Below, in pieces: positions 57,214 to 64,000 of a stretch of 64,000 nt of DNA. Where the stretch lies: assembly GCF_019655855.1 (NCBI RefSeq), contig NZ_BPFX01000022.1, forward strand, positions 99,201-163,200, written 5' to 3'. The notes under the pieces are model-generated. The model did no database searches, was not told where the DNA came from, and saw only the letters and a program-made list of their open reading frames with translations. The DNA is from Pseudomonas paralcaligenes (lineage in GTDB: Bacteria; Pseudomonadota; Gammaproteobacteria; Pseudomonadales; Pseudomonadaceae). Numbering within the stretch: the first letter of the stretch is position 1; every line of letters starts with the position of its first letter. Both the position numbers and the translations under genes were made by a program.

Positions 57214-59595
57214 TCAACGAGGCTCGTCCATCCGCAGGTCGGCGGCGGCGCCTTCGCCATCCAGGGCGCGCAGCTGCGCGGTATCGAACAGCTCCTCTCG
57301 CCGCCAGCCGGCGACCGCCGCGGCCGCCTCGACGGCGTGCGCCCAGGTGCAGCGGTTGGCGAACAGCATGCCGGCCACGTCGAGCGTGCCGCCCCGGCTG
57401 ATGTAGCCGAGCGCGCGGGTCCTGTCCGGGCCTTCGTCCAGCCGGCGCAGCACGCCGAGCATGGGCTCGGGTCGGGTGTGACACAGCAGCACGCGGGGCA
57501 GGCCGCGGGGGAACAGCGCGCGCAGGGCGTCGTCGTCCGTCACGAAGGCCGCCTCGATCTCGTCGCGGGGTATCCGCAGGCGGCCGGGCTCGAGCACCAC
57601 GGTGACGCAGGAGGCATGGCCCCGGCGCGCCAGGTGGTCGTGCGCCGCCAGCGCCTCCTCCAGCTGGTAGGCGCCGATGGCGACGAACTGCACCTCGGCA
57701 TGGCGCGGGTCGCCGGCCACGTGCGCGGCGCCCCGCTCCACCAGCTCGCGGGCGGCCCGCGCGTCGAAGCGGCAGGCGGTGTCGCGCTTGGACACCACCA
57801 GGCAGCCGAGCTGGCCGCGCCCGCCGTACAGTTCGCCGAGCGCCGCCTGGGCGGTGTTGCCGTCCACCGGGAACAGCACCCGCGAGGTGTCGGACATCTC
57901 GCCCAGCAACGCCTCGCCGATGGTCGGATCCTGGTGGGACTGCTCGTTCTTCGAGTTCTCCCAGGTGTGCGAGGTGACGATCAGCGGCACCGACAACCAG
58001 CCGGGCTCCTGACCGAGCACCTTCTGCCGGCGGGCGAAGATGATTTCCTGGCGCAGCAGGCCGAGCATCTTCACCGCGAACGCCTCGTAGCTGACGATCA
58101 GGTTCAGGCCGCCCTTGTTGCCCAGCGCCGCCGCGGCCACCGCCTCCTCGTTGAGCGCGGTGACCACCGCGCCGTGCAGCGACTCCGGCACACCCGGCTC
58201 CGGCGCGTTGACCCGGTGGCGCAACAGCGCCAGGGTCTCGCCCATCTTGTTGCTGGCCAGTTCGTCCGGGTTGCCCACCCGCACGCGCAACTGCGGGTTG
58301 GCCTCGACCAGGGCGACGAACCAGCGGTCCAGCGCGCTCATGGCGCTGCCGGCGTCGCCCGGCGCGGCCCAAGCCGGCTCGGGCAGGAGCGGCGCCGCCG
58401 GCCGGCGGTGCGCCAGGGGATGCTCGCCCTCGCGCGGACGAGCACCAGCGCCGTGGTTGGCGAGGGTCGCCAGCGCCTCGTCGAGTTCGCGGGGCGGAAC
58501 GAACAGCGCACGGGCGCCCGCGTTGAACACCTCGCGCACCGAGGCATCCCGCTGCGGGTTGCCGGCCAGCGGCAGGTTGTGCGCGGCGTTGCTGCCGGCG
58601 CCGGGGAAGCCGAAGCCCTTCTCGGTCTCGGCGATCACGTAGGGCAGCGGCGCGGGATAGCAGCGCTGCGGGTCGCTGGCGAAGGCACGCAGGCGCTCCT
58701 CGGCATCGAGGATCGCCCAGGCGATGGCGGCCGGGTCGCGGCCGTCGACGATCACCGGGGCGAAGCCGTTGTGGCGCAAGTCCTCGGCCAGCCAGGGCGC
58801 GCCGCCCTCCTGCACGATCTGGGTGCGCTGCTCGATGCGCCGGCCGTTGAGGATCATCACCGGAATGGCCAGGCCGCTGTCCTCGGCGCGCCACCAGCGC
58901 GGCGCCCAGTCGGAACCGCGCTGCTCCTCGAACGCGCCGTCGCTGAGGAAGGCCACCAGGCTCTCGCCCGGCAGCGGCATGTGCACGTACTGCAGCCCGG
59001 CGAAGCCGAGGTAGCCGCCCTCGGAAACCGCGCCGGCGGTGTTCGGCCCGGCATGGCTGCCCAGCGGCACGGCGGGCAGGCCCTTGCCGTCGATGGCGTA
59101 GGAGTAGAAGTCGGTGATCAGACGCGACAGCCCCGCCTCGCTGCGGTCGTAGCGCCCGCGCTGGGCCGGCGACAGGTCGCCGGTCAGCGTGTTGATCGCC
59201 TCGATGGCCGCCACGCAGTGGCCCTGGCCCATCAGCCAGCCCCGGGTGGTGCCGCTCAGGGCGTTGGCCAGCAGGTAGCCGACGAAGGCCGGCACCATGT
59301 TCAGCGAGCCGCCGGTGTGGCCCTCCGGCGTCGGCTTGAAGTCCTCGGCGGCGAGGTCGGCGCCGGACAGGTCGATGCGCCGCGCATAGGTCATGTGCGC
59401 CACCACGCTCAGCGCCATGCAGGTCAGCCGGTCCGCCGCCGCGAGCAGCGCATGGGCCGTCCCGGCATCGGCGACGCGGCCCTCGGCCACCAGGCGCGCG
59501 ATCTGCGCCTGCAGGCGCTCCACGGTTTCTTCGCGGTGCCGGATCGGGCCGAAGCCCGCCTGCCACCGCGCGAATGCGTCCAAACCATCACTCAT
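57214..59595 (-). CDS. Phosphoketolase (xylulose-5-P/fructose-6-P)
   Basis: A 793-residue thiamine diphosphate enzyme splitting xylulose-5-phosphate (or fructose-6-phosphate) into acetyl phosphate and a shorter sugar phosphate. N-terminal domain: PEGHTGGSLNMVPAFVGYL, GQGHCVAAI (His), HAGPNTAGAVSEGGYLGF, AFLSDGAFEEQRGSDWAPRWW (Asp/Glu, metal). C-terminal domain: ALNEEAVAAAALGNKGGLN, VTSHTWENSKNEQSHQDPTIGEALL, VFPVDGNTAQAALG. ATG chosen at 59593-59595 with AAAGGAGGCACC upstream. In this window it lies between the aot and acsA loci, unlike in P. aeruginosa. Confidence 0.93.
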   Translation of the reverse strand: MSDGLDAFARWQAGFGPIRHREETVERLQAQIARLVAEGRVADAGTAHALLAAADRLTCMALSVVAHMTYARRIDLSGADLAAEDFKPTPEGHTGGSLNMVPAFVGYLLANALSGTTRGWLMGQGHCVAAIEAINTLTGDLSPAQRGRYDRSEAGLSRLITDFYSYAIDGKGLPAVPLGSHAGPNTAGAVSEGGYLGFAGLQYVHMPLPGESLVAFLSDGAFEEQRGSDWAPRWWRAEDSGLAIPVMILNGRRIEQRTQIVQEGGAPWLAEDLRHNGFAPVIVDGRDPAAIAWAILDAEERLRAFASDPQRCYPAPLPYVIAETEKGFGFPGAGSNAAHNLPLAGNPQRDASVREVFNAGARALFVPPRELDEALATLANHGAGARPREGEHPLAHRRPAAPLLPEPAWAAPGDAGSAMSALDRWFVALVEANPQLRVRVGNPDELASNKMGETLALLRHRVNAPEPGVPESLHGAVVTALNEEAVAAAALGNKGGLNLIVSYEAFAVKMLGLLRQEIIFARRQKVLGQEPGWLSVPLIVTSHTWENSKNEQSHQDPTIGEALLGEMSDTSRVLFPVDGNTAQAALGELYGGRGQLGCLVVSKRDTACRFDARAARELVERGAAHVAGDPRHAEVQFVAIGAYQLEEALAAHDHLARRGHASCVTVVLEPGRLRIPRDEIEAAFVTDDDALRALFPRGLPRVLLCHTRPEPMLGVLRRLDEGPDRTRALGYISRGGTLDVAGMLFANRCTWAHAVEAAAAVAGWRREELFDTAQLRALDGEGAAADLRMDEPR

Positions 59596-59753
59596 GCGAG
59601 GTGCCTCCTTTCCTGTGCCTGGCGCCATTCTCCGGCGCGGAGCCGACGGCGACCCTGTTCCATGTCAATGCATCGCGCATCGGCCGCCGCGCTCCGCGGG
59701 GAGCGGAGCCAAACCGTAGCAGATTCCGGTCAGGTGTAACCGGCGGCGCTCTT

Positions 59754-59776
59754 TCCCGGATTGCATCCGGGCTACG
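59754..59776. repeat. Short 'CCGGATTGCATCCGG' palindrome
   Basis: CCCGGAT-TG-CATCCGGG plus CTACG. Same family as 50777-50834 and 62822-62846; 20 bp after the end of the zinc-ribbon gene. Confidence 0.8.
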
Positions 59777-59796
59777 GGCCGGATCGACTTGAAGCG

Positions 59797-60084
59797 CTAG
59801 GACCGCTTGCAGAACGGACAGAACAGGTCATCCGGGAAATCGTCCGCCGCGATGTCCGGCCCGAGGACCTGGACCGAGATCGCACCATGCTCGGTGCACC
59901 GCAGGTGCTGCCCGGCGCCCTGCCGCTCGACCGAGGAGATATCCAGATCGTCCCAGCCGCACCACGGGCACTGACGGAGGGGCGCAGAGGTCTCGGCCAG
60001 GATGCTGATGGTCCAGCCACACTCGCCGCACGCCAGATGGTGCAACGATCGGGCCGGTGAAACGCTCGATGTCTTCGCGGTCAT
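59797..60084 (-). CDS. Small zinc-ribbon protein
   Basis: A 95-residue cytoplasmic protein with two zinc-ribbon knuckles: HLACGECGWTI near 17, RQCPWCGWDD near 38, a lone Cys in HLRCTEHG near 62, and FCPFCKRS at the end. Four CxxC-like pairs allow one or two structural zinc sites. GGAGG lies seven bases before the chosen ATG. No family recognised. It lies between the phosphoketolase and acsA, same strand, beyond the acsA terminator; a link with acetyl-phosphate metabolism is only positional. Confidence 0.72.
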   Translation of the reverse strand: MTAKTSSVSPARSLHHLACGECGWTISILAETSAPLRQCPWCGWDDLDISSVERQGAGQHLRCTEHGAISVQVLGPDIAADDFPDDLFCPFCKRS

Positions 60085-60264
60085 GGGTTGGCCTCCCGGC
60101 GAAACGACGTAGGCGATCGGCTGGCGCCTATGCTCATCCTCGAAGCGCGTCGGCGCCACCGCCCTGTTCTCGAAAGCTTGCTCAGATCACTGGATAGCAG
60201 GCGCCAAGGCTCTCCTGTGTGCGCCAGTGCCACGTTCTCGCCGGGCCATCGGCCGTTGCTTGGC

Positions 60265-60308
60265 CCCGAAAACACGACACCCCGCCAGGGCCAGGCCCTG
60301 GCGGGGTG
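60265..60308 (-). terminator. Rho-independent terminator of acsA
   Basis: Near-perfect 31-base palindrome centred on 60293 (CACCCCGCCAGGGCC and its complement), then, on the minus strand, TCGTGTTTTC. 50 bp after the acsA stop. Confidence 0.75.
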
Positions 60309-60360
60309 GTGCATGGCCCCGGCTTGTGGCTGGGGCCCCGACCTGTGCGGGGTCGCCGGG

Positions 60361-62316
<1,956 letters not shown>

Positions 62317-62338
62317 TCTGGGGTACCTCGGCGGGCGG

Positions 62339-62346
62339 TTGTTTTT
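62339..62346 (-). promoter_or_regulatory. Candidate Hfq/Crc CA motif in the acsA leader
   Basis: Minus strand AAAAACAA fits AANAANAA, the catabolite-activity motif bound by Hfq and Crc, 23 bases before the acsA ATG, just upstream of GAGG. Acetate use is a known catabolite-repressed function in Pseudomonas. Confidence 0.5.
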
Positions 62347-62389
62347 GTATGCCGCCTTTTGTATCCCCCGCCCTTTCGTGGGGCCATTC

Positions 62390-62421
62390 GACCATGGTCT
62401 TACCGCTCTACGACCATGGTC
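62390..62421 (-). promoter_or_regulatory. Twin palindromic box upstream of acsA
   Basis: GACCATGGTC occurs at 62390-62399 and 62412-62421, 22 bp start to start (two helical turns), each with CTT after it. A natural tandem operator for a dimeric activator or repressor of acsA. The regulator is not identified; pseudomonads use the CrbS/CrbR (MxtR/ErdR) pair for acsA, whose site I cannot confirm here. Confidence 0.5.
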
Positions 62422-62459
62422 TTGAACCTGTTTCTGGGGGCAGGAAAGTCAGATCGATA

Positions 62460-62760
62460 CACCGTGCATATGGCAGTTTGAACAGGAGCCCAGTCCGCGC
62501 AGCGGCGAGGAAGAACCATCAGGCAACTCGGAGCCGGAGTCCCCGTCAGGAGGCCGAGTGGAGGTGCCGCGCAGGGGGACGAGCCGCAGGGATGCGGCGA
62601 GAGGCATAACGGACCATGGATGGTCCGTGTATGCCGTGCCCCCGGAGCGGCACCGGAAGGAGGGAACCCCGCCGCAGGCGGGGCCGGATGCCGGGGTGGC
62701 CTTCTCTTTGGTTACTTTCTCTTGGCCAAACAAGAGAAAGTGACTCGCCCGGGAGGGCGA
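62460..62760. repeat. Long repeat-like block with several hairpins
   Basis: No gene. Hairpins include CGGACCATGGATGGTCCG (62609-62626 region) and TTTCTCTTGGCCAAACAAGAGAAA (62717-62741). The ending TTACTTTCTCTT...AGAAAGTGACTCGCC resembles a block near 50650-50690. This composition suggests a longer dispersed element; copy number cannot be known from one window. The whole gap 62317-63161 is free of genes. Confidence 0.5.
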
Positions 62761-62820
62761 AACAATATAAGTGTCAGAACACTCGGTAATCGGCTGAACA
62801 ACGGAGCACTAATAAAGACC

Positions 62821-62846
62821 GCCCCCGGATTTCATCCGGGCTACGA
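62821..62846. repeat. Short 'CCGGATTTCATCCGG' palindrome
   Basis: CCCCGGATTTCATCCGGGCTACG, same family as 50777-50834 and 59754-59776. Confidence 0.8.
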
Positions 62847-63030
62847 CTACCTTTTAGCTATCGGCAAGCCAAAAAAAGGCGACCCATCGGGAGGGCCGCC
62901 ACCAATTCATTCCGGGGAGGAATGTCAGAAACGCAGTCCGATTCGCAGGATTCGGACGAGCGACTTTTTACCCCGCCTGCGCCAGGCAGACCATTGCACC
63001 AAGGTCGTAGACCGGCGCCCTACTCCTTGG

Positions 63031-63160
63031 CTATGTCCCCGTTAGTTGTTGCGCACCTTGTGGGAGCGGATTTATCCGCGAATTTCGCGACCAATCGGAA
63101 TGCCGCCCAGCCGCTCCCACAAAAGCGGGATCGGTGTAGCGACACGTAACGGGGACATAG
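63031..63160. mobile_element. 130 bp inverted-repeat element at the phhR 3' end
   Basis: Perfect 14-base ends, CTATGTCCCCGTTA and TAACGGGGACATAG. An exact 11-base direct repeat CCTACTCCTTG borders it (63019-63029 and 63161-63171), the right copy being the last codons and stop of phhR. Inside is a 'TGTGGGAGCGG...CCGCTCCCACA' REP unit. No open frame. Confidence 0.75.
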
Positions 63161-63161
63161 C

Positions 63162-64000
63162 CTACTCCTTGCCCAGGCCATGCTGGCGCAGTTTGTTGGC
63201 GATGGTGGTGTGCGACACCCCGAGGCGCTTGCCCAGTTGGCGGCTGCTCGGGTGCTCGGCGTACAGGCGCTCCAGCACGGCCTTCTCGAAGCGGCCGAGG
63301 ATGGCGTCCAGGTCGCCCTCGATGGAGAAGTCGCCCAACGGCTGCGGCGCACCGTAGTCCGGCAGGCGGATGTGCTCGGCCTTGACCGTGCCGCCGTCGC
63401 ACAGGGACACGGCCTGGAACAGCACGTTCTCCAACTGGCGCACGTTGCCCGGCCAGTGGTAGTGGGCCATGCGCTCGAAGGCCTGGGGCGCCAACTTCGG
63501 CAACGGGCAACCGATCTGCCGGCTGGCCGAGTCGAGGAAGTGCTCGGCGAGGGGGCCGAGGCCGTCCAGGCATTCGCGCAGCGGCGGGATGTGCAGGCTG
63601 AGCACGTTGAGGCGGTGGTACAGGTCCTGGCGAAACTCGCCCTTGCTGCACAATTCGGACAGGTCGACCTGGGTGGCGCAGATCACCCGCACGTCCAGGT
63701 ACACCTCCTCGTCGCTGCCCACCCGGCGGAAGCAGCCGTCCTGCAGGAAACGCAGCAGCTTGGCCTGCAGGCGCGGGCTCATCTCGCCGACGCCGTCGAG
63801 GAACAGGGTGCCGCCGGCGGTCAGTTCCAGCAGGCCCAGCTTGCCCTCCGGCCGCGCGCCCTCGAAGGCGCCGGGGCCGTAGCCGAACAGCTCGGTCTCG
63901 GCCATCGATTCCGGCAGCCCGGCGCAGTTCAGCGCCATGAACGGCGCCTGGCCGCGCGGGCTGGCCAGGTGGCAGGCGCCGGCCAGCAGTTCCTTGCCGG
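63162..64000 (-). CDS. phhR: Sigma-54 activator PhhR/TyrR type, C-terminal part
   Basis: About 279 residues, open to the window edge, so only the AAA+ and DNA-binding parts are seen. Walker A end GKELLAGACHLAS near the cut, sensor loop FGYGPGAFEGARPEGKLGLLEL (GAFTGA appears as GAFEGA), GGTLFLDGVGEMSPRLQAKLLRFLQDG (Walker B), WPGNVRQLENVLFQAV, and a Fis-type HTH SSRQLGKRLGVSHTTIANKLRQHGL. It matches PhhR, regulator of phenylalanine hydroxylase genes. Loss of GAFTGA is typical of TyrR-like proteins that work with sigma-70. Missing N-terminal ACT/PAS part is off the window. Confidence 0.88.
   Translation of the reverse strand, partial: GKELLAGACHLASPRGQAPFMALNCAGLPESMAETELFGYGPGAFEGARPEGKLGLLELTAGGTLFLDGVGEMSPRLQAKLLRFLQDGCFRRVGSDEEVYLDVRVICATQVDLSELCSKGEFRQDLYHRLNVLSLHIPPLRECLDGLGPLAEHFLDSASRQIGCPLPKLAPQAFERMAHYHWPGNVRQLENVLFQAVSLCDGGTVKAEHIRLPDYGAPQPLGDFSIEGDLDAILGRFEKAVLERLYAEHPSSRQLGKRLGVSHTTIANKLRQHGLGKE

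Noticed and set aside
57041..59566. 841-residue frame overlapping the phosphoketolase
   Set aside because: Gly/Arg/Ala-rich translation typical of a shadow frame in high-GC DNA; the real product matches phosphoketolase in the other frame.
62460..63030. Possible small genes in the acsA-phhR spacer
   Set aside because: All frames overlap hairpins and repeats, with no ribosome sites or protein-like composition.

Overview
The window is a high-GC gammaproteobacterial chromosome segment. Gene content and order point to the genus Pseudomonas: the aot-argR and aruCFGDB-aruE arginine loci, alaS-lysC-csrA-tRNA, amrZ, argF next to an ABC ATPase, acsA and a phhR-type regulator. The species cannot be told from the sequence alone. 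No plasmid, prophage or CRISPR is seen.

Layout. 1-4.9 kb is an accessory patch of lower GC: the start of a DUF2235 protein (a domain found in type VI phospholipase effectors), four lipoprotein genes (one lacking its own recognisable family), one decayed lipoprotein pseudogene, and then an orphan terminator that suggests a small RNA. 5.1-20.6 kb is housekeeping: phosphopantetheinyl transferase, the B12-independent pair queH and metE with metR, a GST, an OpgC-type membrane protein, grxD, a molybdopterin oxidoreductase, a secreted SGNH hydrolase, argF plus an ABC ATPase, PhzF, and a solute-binding protein. 20.6-26.5 kb is a rearranged glycerol locus (glpK, ybaK, glpR, glpD, no glpF). 27.9-31.2 kb encodes a PP2C phosphatase, a Ser/Thr kinase and a double-FHA protein as one operon with no secretion genes beside it. 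31.3-37.5 kb holds endA, a cold-shock gene, a diguanylate cyclase, amrZ and mgtE.

37.5-42.4 kb carries three tRNAs, csrA, lysC and alaS. 42.5-55.3 kb is one arginine block, all on the minus strand: import (aotJQMP), the regulator argR, and the arginine succinyltransferase pathway (aruC, aruF, aruG, astD, astB, a small conserved gene, astE). Matches to the ArgR half-site TGTCGC-N8-AA sit before aotJ, aruC and the biosynthetic argF. 55.6-63 kb has a beta-CASP nuclease, a phosphoketolase and a zinc-ribbon protein inserted between aotJ and acsA. The window ends in a phhR-like sigma-54 activator.

The intergenic spaces are rich in palindromic repeats. Two 195-217 bp elements share terminal inverted repeats and are flanked by TCA; in both cases the right-hand TCA is the stop codon (TGA) of the neighbouring gene. 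A third, unrelated 130 bp element and a simple palindrome also overlap stop codons (phhR, phzF). This repeated link between small mobile elements and stop codons is the most unusual pattern in the window.
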